Below the pieces are notes generated by a model that saw only the letters and a list, made by a program, of their open reading frames with translations, did no database searches and was not told the origin of the DNA. From Acidobacteriota bacterium (GTDB lineage: Bacteria; Acidobacteriota; Thermoanaerobaculia; Gp7-AA8): a DNA stretch of 44,696 nt. Each line of letters opens with the position of its first letter. The stretch's first letter is position 1. Both the position numbers and the translations under genes were made by a program. Below, piece after piece: positions 25,051-31,800 of the stretch. The stretch lies in contig JAOBAU010000026.1 in NCBI GenBank assembly GCA_025463165.1, forward strand, positions 1-44,696, read 5' to 3'.

Positions 25051-25838
25051 AGTGAGTTCGTTCCTTTGGGCATCGGCGGAACTTTCGTTTCGCCGGTCTT
25101 TGCGCTGACGACGCGCACTTTGAAAAGCAGTCCTCGTGATTCGATCCGTTTCTGCAGCGACGAGAGCTCTTCGGCGCTGAGGTTGTTGCCGGCGTGCGAC
25201 AGCTCGAGCAGCACCGGTTCGATGTCGGAAAGCACCGCGGCGATGCGCGCGTCGCCACGTTGTGAAGCGGTCTGACGGTAGATGCGGTTGGAGGCCACCA
25301 ACTCTTCCGCGCGCTTCTGGCGCGAGGAGGTATCAAGAGACTTTTTCGGATCGGCGTTCGCCACTTCGAGCAGCATCCGTTCGGTGCTGTCGAGGTGATC
25401 GCTGACGACGAGCACGAGGAAGCGATCGCCCTGCGCCGGCGTGTTCTGCGACACCTCGGCGACCCGCGTCGCGGCGGATGACGTCACGTGTGATGCGGTC
25501 AGCGGTACGGAGTTTTGCGGCGCGGTGCTCGAGTGCCACAGCACGCCGGCCATGAAGACGATCGCGAGCACGGCGGCCGATGCGAGCGCGGAAATCCAGA
25601 CGGCGCGGCGGACGCGCGGCTGACGTCCGAGCTTCCAGCGGAGACGGTTCCACACTTCGGTGCCGTACTCTTCGCCGCGCTCCGGCACCGGCGCTTCGCT
25701 GACCAGCGCGAGCACGCCGCGGAGCAGTTGATATTGCGCGCGGCATTCCGCGCAGGCGGCGAGATGCTGCTCGGCCGCGGCCGGCGCATCATCGTCGTGG
25801 TAGTGATGCAGGATGAGCTGTTCTTCGTTCAGGTGCAT
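25047..25838 (-). CDS. Zinc-finger anti-sigma factor (ZAS type), membrane-bound
   Basis: This 263-aa protein has a cytoplasmic N-terminal zf-HC2 domain with His25-x3-Cys29-x2-Cys32, the motif of ZAS anti-sigma factors that hold an ECF sigma inactive and may release it on oxidation. A single transmembrane helix (about 80-101) precedes a periplasmic region of about 160 residues, with helical segments and no known sensor domain. The start at 25838 is chosen because it opens the ZAS domain and overlaps the sigma gene's stop by 10 nt. The stop overlaps the HEAT gene's start by 4 nt. The sensed signal is unknown. Confidence 0.88.
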   Translation of the reverse strand: MHLNEEQLILHHYHDDDAPAAAEQHLAACAECRAQYQLLRGVLALVSEAPVPERGEEYGTEVWNRLRWKLGRQPRVRRAVWISALASAAVLAIVFMAGVLWHSSTAPQNSVPLTASHVTSSAATRVAEVSQNTPAQGDRFLVLVVSDHLDSTERMLLEVANADPKKSLDTSSRQKRAEELVASNRIYRQTASQRGDARIAAVLSDIEPVLLELSHAGNNLSAEELSSLQKRIESRGLLFKVRVVSAKTGETKVPPMPKGTNSL

Positions 25839-26407
25839 GGTGTGGTCCTGACAAGCGGCTCGAGGGACTCGCGAAGTTTCCGCACCGCGCGGAAGATGGT
25901 GTGCTTCGCGGCGTTCACCTGGATGCCGAGCGTTTTGCCGATCTCCTCGACCGGCATTCCTTCGAAGTGGCGGAGCATGAATGCGGTGCGCTCGTTCCCG
26001 CTCAGCCGCTCCATGGCGGCGGCGACGGCGTCTTTCATCTCGGAGCTGAGCAGCAGCCGATCCTGTTGCGCTTCGCTGCCGGGCAGCACGCCGACCAGCT
26101 CCGCCGATTCGGGATCGCCTCCGTAGTGCGAGTCGGCGCGTTTGCGGGCGCGGAGCAGATCGAGCGCGCAGTTGACGGCGATGCGATGCAGCCACGTCGA
26201 GAAGTTCGCGCGCTCTTCGAACGCGTCGATCTGTCGGTAGGCGCGGAGAAACGCTTCCTGCACCACGTCGTCGGCATCATGCTCATTTCCGGTCATTCGC
26301 CAGGCCACTCGAAAAATCATCGGACTGTGACGTTCGACGAGGAGCCGGAACGCATCGGCATCGCCTGTTCGGGCGCGGCTGACCGCTGCGGCGTCGCTCA
26401 TCTCCAT
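25829..26407 (-). CDS. ECF (RpoE-like) sigma factor
   Basis: This 192-aa sigma-70 family protein has region 2 (about 22-90; MIFRVAWRMTGNEHDADDVVQEAFLRAYR and FSTWLHRIAVNCALDLLRARKR) and region 4 (about 127-185; LSGNERTAFMLRHFEGMPVEEIG and a helix-turn-helix). It lacks regions 1 and 3, as expected for ECF sigmas. An upstream extension to 26545 is unlikely, because it would run into the divergent DedA gene. Start 26407 or 26401 (second Met) cannot be separated. It is coupled to the anti-sigma gene by a 10-nt overlap. The 38-nt divergent spacer to the DedA-rhodanese gene must hold promoters for both. Confidence 0.93.
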   Translation of the reverse strand: MEMSDAAAVSRARTGDADAFRLLVERHSPMIFRVAWRMTGNEHDADDVVQEAFLRAYRQIDAFEERANFSTWLHRIAVNCALDLLRARKRADSHYGGDPESAELVGVLPGSEAQQDRLLLSSEMKDAVAAAMERLSGNERTAFMLRHFEGMPVEEIGKTLGIQVNAAKHTIFRAVRKLRESLEPLVRTTPCT

Positions 26408-26445
26408 TCCGCCCGTTAGACTGGCGAAAGTTCTTCCGGTTAGCA

Positions 26446-27384
26446 ATGAACCGCCTGATCCAGCTTCTCCTCCGCTACGGCGTGCCGCTCGTCGCGCTGA
26501 ACGTGTTTCTCGAACAGATCGGCGCGCCGGTGCCGGCAGTGCCAACGATGATCGTCGCCGGCGCGCTGACGCGCGAAGGACGGATGTCGTCGACGCATCT
26601 GATTCTCGCGGCGATGGTCTCGTCGCTCGTCGCCGACTACATCTGGTTTCTGCTCGGCAGACGCTACGGCTACCGCATCCTCAGAACGCTCTGCAGGATC
26701 TCGCTCTCGCCGGATTCGTGCGTGCGCGACACCGAAGCGAACTTCGAGAAGTGGGGGATGAAGTCGCTGCTCGTCGCGAAGTTCATCCCGGGATTCTCGA
26801 CTGTTGCTCCGCCGCTGGCGGGCGCAACCGGCGCGAGCTCGCTGACGTTCCTTCTGTACGACGGCTTCGGCGCGTTTATCTGGGCCGGTGCATCGGTCGC
26901 GGCCGGACGAACGTTTCATCACGCCATCGGACAAATCCTGAAGCGACTCGAAGCGCTCGGCTGGTGGGCGGTGGTCTTCGCGATCTCGCTGCTCGCGCTG
27001 ATCATTTTCGTGAAGTGGTGGCAGCGGCTCCGCTTCTACAAACGGCTGCGCGTTGCGCGCGTGACCGTCGACGAGCTGAAGGCGATGCTCGACGGCGGCG
27101 ACGAGCCGATCGTGCTCGACGTGCGCGCGCCGACGAGCCGCAAGCTCGACGCGCGCCGCATCCCGACGGCGATCGTCGCAAGGATGGAGGAGATCGACCG
27201 GCACATCCGCGACGTGCCGCCGCATCGCGAGATCATCCTCTACTGCACGTGACCAAACGAAGCCTCAGCCGCCCGTGTGGCGCGCATGCTGATGGACAAA
27301 GGATTCACGGTCGTGCGTCCGCTCGCGGGCGGATTCGATGCGTGGGTCGACGCCGGTTATCCCGTGGAGGCGACGAATGAGTGA
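26446..27384 (+). CDS. DedA-rhodanese fusion with in-frame TGA; candidate selenoprotein
   Basis: The N-terminal about 200 residues form a DedA/SNARE-associated membrane protein (GAPVPAVPTMIVAGAL, KFIPGFSTVAPPLAGATGAS, several membrane segments). From about residue 210 a rhodanese domain follows (VLDVRAP, EIILYCT). A TGA occurs at codon 269, after the likely catalytic Cys267 and Thr268. The same frame then continues for 43 codons with PNEASAARVARML and RPLAGGFDAWVDAGYP, the normal end of a rhodanese, to a TGA at 27382-27384. I recall relatives with CxCPNEA here, so TGA replaces a Cys codon: predicted Sec269 in a Cys-Thr-Sec motif, 312 aa in all. The next gene overlaps the distal stop, not the internal TGA. 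Alternatives are a nonsense mutation or sequencing error. No sel genes are in the window. Confidence 0.72.
27263..27295 (+). promoter_or_regulatory. Putative bacterial SECIS hairpin
   Basis: The RNA after the internal UGA (27250-27252) can fold into an upper 4-bp stem CGCC/GGCG (27270-27273 with 27279-27282), closing a 5-nt loop CGUGU. Below it, after an asymmetric 5-nt bulge, lies a 7-bp lower stem with one bulged U (27263-27269 with 27288-27295). The apical loop begins 21 nt after the UGA and has G at its second position, which fits the known bacterial SECIS pattern. The region is GC-rich, so chance pairing is possible. Confidence 0.5.
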
Positions 27385-28195
27385 GTCGACGTACATCCAC
27401 GGCACGAGCGAAGACGAACAGGCGCGCCTGTCGCGGATGAACGACGTACTGCTCAATCCCTCTTCGTTGCGCGAGCTCGCACTTCGCGGCGACGAGCGCA
27501 TCCTCGACTTCGGTTCCGGGCTCGGCCAGTTCTCACGTGCAATGGCGCGCGCCGTTCCGCAGGGAATGGTCATCGGCATCGAGCGAAGCGGCGAGCAGCT
27601 CGCCACCGCACGACGTCTCGCCGCCGCCGCGGGCGAAGCGAATCTCGTCGAGTTCCGCCAGGGCGACGTCCTCAATCTCGATCTCGGCGACGAAGCAGGA
27701 ACGTTCGACGTCGCGCACACCCGCTTTCTCCTCGAGCATCTTCCCGATCCGCTGCGCGTCGTCCGCGCGATGGTGAACGCGGTCCGTCCCGGCGGACGAA
27801 TCATCCTCGCCGACGACGATCACGACGTCCTCCGCCTCTGGCCCGAGCCGCCGGGCATGTACGACCTCTGGCGCGCCTACATGCGAACCTACGATCGAAT
27901 CGGTAACGATCCCTACATCGGCCGCCGGTTAGTTCAGCTGCTGCACGAAGCCGGCGCGCAACCGGTAAGAAACACGTGGATCTTCTTCGGCGGCTGCGCC
28001 GGAATGGAAATCTTCGACACGCTCTCGAGAAACATGGCGGGCGTCGTCCGCACCGCCCGGGAAACGATTCTCGAAATGTCCCTCTTCGACGCCACGCATT
28101 TCGATGAGGTGATGCGGCAATACGAGGTCTGGCGTGCACGACCGGACGCGGCGCTTTGGTTTGCGATGGCGTACGCCGAAGGAAGAAGGTGCTGA
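27377..28195 (+). CDS. Class I SAM-dependent methyltransferase
   Basis: This 272-aa Rossmann methyltransferase has the SAM-binding motif I ILDFGSGLG (42-50), an acidic residue after strand 2 (VIGIERS), motif FRQGDVLNL and the post-motif segment FDVAHTRFLLEHLPDP. The target molecule is unknown. The start ATG at 27377 is preferred over an earlier in-frame codon at 27338. It overlaps the distal stop of the DedA-rhodanese frame by 8 nt (ATGAGTGA), so the two are co-translated if the internal TGA is read through. Its stop codon is part of the first heptamer of the repeat array that follows. Confidence 0.88.
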   Translation: MSESTYIHGTSEDEQARLSRMNDVLLNPSSLRELALRGDERILDFGSGLGQFSRAMARAVPQGMVIGIERSGEQLATARRLAAAAGEANLVEFRQGDVLNLDLGDEAGTFDVAHTRFLLEHLPDPLRVVRAMVNAVRPGGRIILADDDHDVLRLWPEPPGMYDLWRAYMRTYDRIGNDPYIGRRLVQLLHEAGAQPVRNTWIFFGGCAGMEIFDTLSRNMAGVVRTARETILEMSLFDATHFDEVMRQYEVWRARPDAALWFAMAYAEGRRC

Positions 28196-28269
28196 GTGCT
28201 GAGTGCTGAGTGCCGAGTGCTGAGTAAAACCAATCCCCGACTCAGCACTCTGCACTCAGCACTCAGCAC
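28189..28269. repeat. GTGCTGA heptamer array forming a 30-bp inverted repeat
   Basis: Five tandem heptamers (four GTGCTGA, one GTGCCGA) at 28189-28223 are followed by a 14-nt spacer (28226-28239) and an inverted array ACTCAGC x4 (one with T for A) at 28240-28267. Arms 28196-28225 and 28240-28269 pair over 30 bp with one mismatch. It could act as a terminator, an RNA-stabilising hairpin or a REP/MITE-like element. It lies between co-directional genes. The rest of the spacer up to 28310 shows nothing recognisable. Confidence 0.85.
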
Positions 28270-28310
28270 AAGCCTCACAGAGGCACGCCCCGTGCAGTTT
28301 TGGGTTGGCG

Positions 28311-29123
28311 ATGTCAACAGCAACCGAAACTGCTCACCTCGACGCGCAGACGATCGCTTTCTATCGTGATGCGCTTGGGCGGCTTGACCGCGCCGGGATT
28401 CCGTATCTTGTTGGCGGCGCGTATGCGTTTGCGCGCTATACGGGGATCGAGCGGCATACGAAGGATTTCGATATTTTCATTCGGCGCCCTGACTACGACC
28501 GGATCGCGGCGGTGCTCGGCGATTCGGGATACAAGACCGAGCTGACGTTTCCCCACTGGCTCGGCAAGGCGTATAAGAGCGACGACTTCATCGATCTGAT
28601 CTTCAGCGCGGGGAATGGCGTCGCCGCGGTGGATGAGATCTGGTTCGAGCACGCCGTTTCTGAAACCGTCATCGGCATGCAGTGCAAGCTCATTCCGGCG
28701 GAAGAGATGATCTGGTCGAAAGGACTGATCATGGAGCGCGAGCGCTTCGACGGCGCCGACGTCGCGCACGTCATTCATGCGGTCGGTCCGAAGCTCGACT
28801 GGCGGCGGCTCATCGATCGCTACGGCGAACACTGGCGCGCGCTTTACGCGCACATCATTCTCTATGGCTACATCTATCCATCCGACCGTGCGAACGTGCC
28901 GGCGTGGGTGATGGAAGAACTTTCGGCGCGGCTTACGGCCGAAGTCGATCAGGGGAATCGTGAGGAACGGATTTGCTACGGCACGATCGTGTCTCGCCAG
29001 CAGTATCTGAAGGACATCGATGACTGGGGTTACCGCGATGCGCGACTGAAACCGCTCGGCAGAATGTCGGCGGAAGACATCGCGCACTGGACCGCCGGAA
29101 TCGCACTCGACGGAGCGAAGTGA
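28311..29123 (+). CDS. Nucleotidyltransferase-fold protein
   Basis: This 270-aa protein has the minimal nucleotidyltransferase signature: LVGGAYAFARYTG (33-45), then KDFDIFI with Asp52 and Asp54, and a third acidic site near Asp95 in DDFIDLIF. Family members transfer nucleotides to tRNA, antibiotics or proteins, and some are toxin or antitoxin components; the substrate here is unknown. The C-terminal half is helical with conserved-looking aromatic residues. The ATG at 28311 is used, though a TTG two codons earlier is also in frame. No clear Shine-Dalgarno sequence is seen. The stop overlaps the metallophosphoesterase start by one base, suggesting a functional pair. Confidence 0.78.
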   Translation: MSTATETAHLDAQTIAFYRDALGRLDRAGIPYLVGGAYAFARYTGIERHTKDFDIFIRRPDYDRIAAVLGDSGYKTELTFPHWLGKAYKSDDFIDLIFSAGNGVAAVDEIWFEHAVSETVIGMQCKLIPAEEMIWSKGLIMERERFDGADVAHVIHAVGPKLDWRRLIDRYGEHWRALYAHIILYGYIYPSDRANVPAWVMEELSARLTAEVDQGNREERICYGTIVSRQQYLKDIDDWGYRDARLKPLGRMSAEDIAHWTAGIALDGAK

Positions 29124-29881
29124 TGACCGATCGCGACACGCTGCGGATCGCGGCCGTTGCCGACATCCACGCAAAGAAGACTTCGCAGGGAGCGTTTCAA
29201 TCGCTCTTCACGAAAGCGTCGCAGAGCGCGGACGTGCTGCTGATTTGCGGCGATCTCACCGACTACGGCACGCCGGAAGAAGCGCGCGTTCTCGCCAAAG
29301 AGATCACGACCGGGCTGCGCATTCCGTCCATCGCGGTGCTCGGCAATCACGATTTCGAATCGGGCAACGCGACCGAGCTCGTGAAGATCCTGACCGACGC
29401 CGGCGTGGTCATGCTCGATGGTGATTCGCACGAGATCAACGGCGTCGGCTTCGCCGGCGTGAAGGGATTCGCGGGCGGCTTCGGTCGTCGCGCGCTCGGC
29501 GCGTGGGGCGAAGAGATCATCAAGAAGTTCGTCCACGAAACGATCGAAGAAGCGCTGAAGCTCGAACAGGCGCTTGCACGTTTGCGCACGCCGCAGAAAA
29601 TCGCGGTGCTGCACTATTCGCCGATTCAGGCAACGGTCGAGGGCGAGCCTCCGGAGATCATCGCGTTCCTCGGCTCCAGCAGACTGGAAGAGCCGCTCGA
29701 TCGCTATCGCGTCACCGCCGTCTTCCACGGTCACGCGCATCGAGGCAGTCCGGAAGGTCGGACGAAAGGAAACGCGCCGGTCTACAACGTGGCGATGCCG
29801 CTGCTCATGGCGACGTTTCCCGATCAGCCCGCGTTCCGCATCATCGAAGTGCCGGCCGGAACCGCGGCCATGGCGTCGTAG
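29123..29881 (+). CDS. Calcineurin-like metallophosphoesterase
   Basis: This 252-aa protein has the full metal-binding set of calcineurin-type phosphoesterases: Asp14-x-His16 (VADIH), Asp44 (CGDLTDYG), GNHD (74-77), a His in VLHYSP and the closing GHAH. It has no signal peptide, so it is cytoplasmic. Possible substrates include cyclic nucleotides, nucleoside polyphosphates or protein phosphates. It is coupled by a 1-nt overlap to the nucleotidyltransferase, so reversal of a nucleotidyl modification is a plausible but untested idea. A GTG one codon earlier is a possible alternative start. Confidence 0.9.
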   Translation: MTDRDTLRIAAVADIHAKKTSQGAFQSLFTKASQSADVLLICGDLTDYGTPEEARVLAKEITTGLRIPSIAVLGNHDFESGNATELVKILTDAGVVMLDGDSHEINGVGFAGVKGFAGGFGRRALGAWGEEIIKKFVHETIEEALKLEQALARLRTPQKIAVLHYSPIQATVEGEPPEIIAFLGSSRLEEPLDRYRVTAVFHGHAHRGSPEGRTKGNAPVYNVAMPLLMATFPDQPAFRIIEVPAGTAAMAS

Positions 29882-29884
29882 AAT
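29879..29884 (+). promoter_or_regulatory. Putative -10 hexamer before the EgtB-like gene
   Basis: TAGAAT, overlapping the TAG stop of the metallophosphoesterase gene, lies 10 nt before the EgtB-like ATG. It matches the spacing seen before several other genes. No -35 match was found. Confidence 0.3.
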
Positions 29885-29894
29885 CGACGCCCTC

Positions 29895-31166
29895 ATGAAG
29901 CATCTGTCGTATCCCAACGGCCTGACGCGGCAGCACCTCATCGACTGGTATCGCGAAGGACGCCGGCGTTCGGATGAGATCTTCGCCATTCCAACGCCCG
30001 ACGCGTATTACGAACGTCCGATCCAGCTCCGCAATCCGATCGTTTTTTATGAAGGTCATCTGCCGGCGTTCGCGGTGAACACGCTGATCAAACTGGCGCT
30101 GAAGCAGCCGGGGATCGACGAGTCGTATGAAGTGCTGTTCGCGCGCGGCATCGATCCCGACAGCCTCGACGCGGCGAAGAGTCCGACCGATGTCTGGCCA
30201 TCGCGTGAAGCCGTGCGCGCGTACGGAACGCGCGCGAATGCGTTGATCGAAGAAGCGCTCGGTGCCGCGAAGATCGAAGATGACGACGTGCCGCCACTGC
30301 GTGGCGCCGAAGCGGCCATCGGCATTCTCGAGCACGAACAGATGCACCAGGAAACGCTGATGTACATGTTTCATGAGCTGCCGTATGAGAAGAAGGTTGC
30401 GCGGGCGCCGTTGACGCTGGCGCCGACCACGGCGGCCGCAGCCACATCGGGAACCGTGCAGATTCCTCGCGGACGCGCAACACTTGGTGCGACGCGCGAT
30501 GAGTTCGGATGGGACAACGAGTTCCCGGCGCACGTCGTCGACGTCGACGCGTTCGAGATCGATCGCTGCAACGTTACCAACGGCGAGTACATGCGCTTCG
30601 TCGTCGAGACCGGCGCGAAGGCGCCGCACTTCTGGCTCGAGCGCGATGGCGAATGGTACTGGCGAGGGATGTTCGGCTTGACGCCACTGCCGCTCGACGC
30701 GCCGGTTTACGTTTCGCATGACGAAGCGACCGCGTATGCAACGTGGCGCGGCGCGCGGCTCCCCTCCGAAGCGGAGTATCACCGCGCCGCGTTCTCGACG
30801 CCGGACGGCGGCGAGCGCCGCTTTCCGTGGGGCGACGAACCTCCCGACGGTTCGCGCGGCAATTTCGATTTCACGAACTGGGATCCGGTCGCGGTCGGCT
30901 CGTATCCGTCCGGCGCGAGCGCGTGGGGCGTACACGATCTCGTCGGCAACGGCTGGGAGTGGACGTCGACGATCTTCAACGGCTTTGACGGCTTCACGCC
31001 GATGCCGTCGTATCCGGTCTACTCGAACGACTTCTTCGACGGTCGGCACTACGTGATGAAAGGCGCATCGCCCGCCACCGCGAAGGAGCTCGTCCGCCGC
31101 AGTTTTCGAAACTGGTTCCGTCCGAACTATCCGTACGTCTACGCGACCTTCCGCTGCGTTCGTTGA
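29895..31166 (+). CDS. egtB: EgtB-like non-heme iron sulfoxide synthase (DinB_2 + FGE-sulfatase)
   Basis: This 423-aa protein has an N-terminal DinB-like helical domain and a C-terminal formylglycine-generating-enzyme-type domain (about 187-423; GWDNEFPAHVVDVDAF, LPSEAEYHRAAF, NGWEWTSTIF, RRSFRNWFRP). The three iron-ligand histidines of the EgtB fold are present: His55 in YEGHLPAF and His147/His151 in EHEQMHQET. EgtB couples cysteine or gamma-glutamylcysteine to trimethylhistidine in ergothioneine synthesis. No egtD, egtC or senBC gene is nearby, so the thiol or selenol product is unproven. It starts 13 nt after the phosphoesterase. The superoxide dismutase gene follows directly. Confidence 0.85.
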   Translation: MKHLSYPNGLTRQHLIDWYREGRRRSDEIFAIPTPDAYYERPIQLRNPIVFYEGHLPAFAVNTLIKLALKQPGIDESYEVLFARGIDPDSLDAAKSPTDVWPSREAVRAYGTRANALIEEALGAAKIEDDDVPPLRGAEAAIGILEHEQMHQETLMYMFHELPYEKKVARAPLTLAPTTAAAATSGTVQIPRGRATLGATRDEFGWDNEFPAHVVDVDAFEIDRCNVTNGEYMRFVVETGAKAPHFWLERDGEWYWRGMFGLTPLPLDAPVYVSHDEATAYATWRGARLPSEAEYHRAAFSTPDGGERRFPWGDEPPDGSRGNFDFTNWDPVAVGSYPSGASAWGVHDLVGNGWEWTSTIFNGFDGFTPMPSYPVYSNDFFDGRHYVMKGASPATAKELVRRSFRNWFRPNYPYVYATFRCVR

Positions 31167-31168
31167 GG
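31165..31168 (+). promoter_or_regulatory. Ribosome-binding site favouring a GTG start
   Basis: AGGA (within TGAGGAA) overlaps the EgtB-like stop codon and lies 8 nt before the GTG at 31177. It is 26 nt before the alternative ATG at 31195, so it supports the longer form of the dismutase. Confidence 0.4.
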
Positions 31169-31176
31169 AACGCGTC

Positions 31177-31800
31177 GTGCAGCCGCACGCACGCATGGAA
31201 CAGAAGACTTACAAACCGCAGACGTTCGACCTCAGTGGACTCAACGGCATCTCCGACAAAACGCTGGAGATGCATTTCAAGTTGTACGAAGGCTACGTCA
31301 CCAACACGAACACGCTGAACGAGCGGATCGCCGCGATCCTCGCCGACGGCAAAGTCGATCAGGAAGAGCTGCCGGCGTACTCGGAGCTCACGCGCCGCCT
31401 CGGCTTCGAATACAACGGCATGGTTCTGCACGAGTATTACTTCGGGAACATGAAGCGGCAGGGGGACGGTGAGCCGGCGAAAGGCTCGAACTTCCGCGAG
31501 GCGGTCGAGCGCTGCTACCCGAGCTTCGAGATCTGGAAGACCGACTTCACGAGTGTCGGCAAGATGCGCGGCGTTGGCTGGGCGATCGCGTATCTCAATC
31601 CGGCGAACGGAATGATCTCCAATCACTGGGTCGAGCTGCATCAGAACGGCAACGTCGCCGGCTTCACGCCGCTCCTGGTGATGGACGTCTGGGAGCACGC
31701 GTTTCTGCTCGACTACAAACCGGCCGATCGTCCGAAGTACATCGAAGCGTTTCTGTCGAACGTCGACTGGAACGCCGTCGACAGCCGCTTCGGCAGCTAA
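31177..31800 (+). CDS. sod: Fe/Mn-type superoxide dismutase
   Basis: This 207-aa protein has the four metal ligands of the Fe/Mn SOD fold: His33 (LEMHFKLYEGYV), His85 (MVLHEYYFG), Asp170 and His174 (MDVWEHAFLLDY). It converts superoxide to peroxide and oxygen. The sequence differs from classic SodA/SodB, for example FDLSGLNGISDKTL at the start and an unusual mid-region, as in a variant branch common in soil bacteria. No signal peptide is seen, so it is likely cytoplasmic. The GTG at 31177 has a good Shine-Dalgarno sequence; the ATG at 31195 would give a more typical N-terminus. It ends 4 nt inside the convergent GH18-deacetylase-GT2 gene. Confidence 0.87.
   Translation: MQPHARMEQKTYKPQTFDLSGLNGISDKTLEMHFKLYEGYVTNTNTLNERIAAILADGKVDQEELPAYSELTRRLGFEYNGMVLHEYYFGNMKRQGDGEPAKGSNFREAVERCYPSFEIWKTDFTSVGKMRGVGWAIAYLNPANGMISNHWVELHQNGNVAGFTPLLVMDVWEHAFLLDYKPADRPKYIEAFLSNVDWNAVDSRFGS

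Noticed and set aside
26446-27252. DedA gene ending at the first TGA as a complete protein
   Set aside because: This would cut the rhodanese domain just after its catalytic Cys, while conserved rhodanese sequence continues in frame to a stop that overlaps the next gene.
28189-28269. Heptamer array as a possible CRISPR or att site
   Set aside because: The units are seven bases without spacers. No integrase or cas gene is nearby.
29841-31196. 451-codon frame antisense to the EgtB-like gene
   Set aside because: It has no recognisable domain and arises from codon bias opposite a complete gene.
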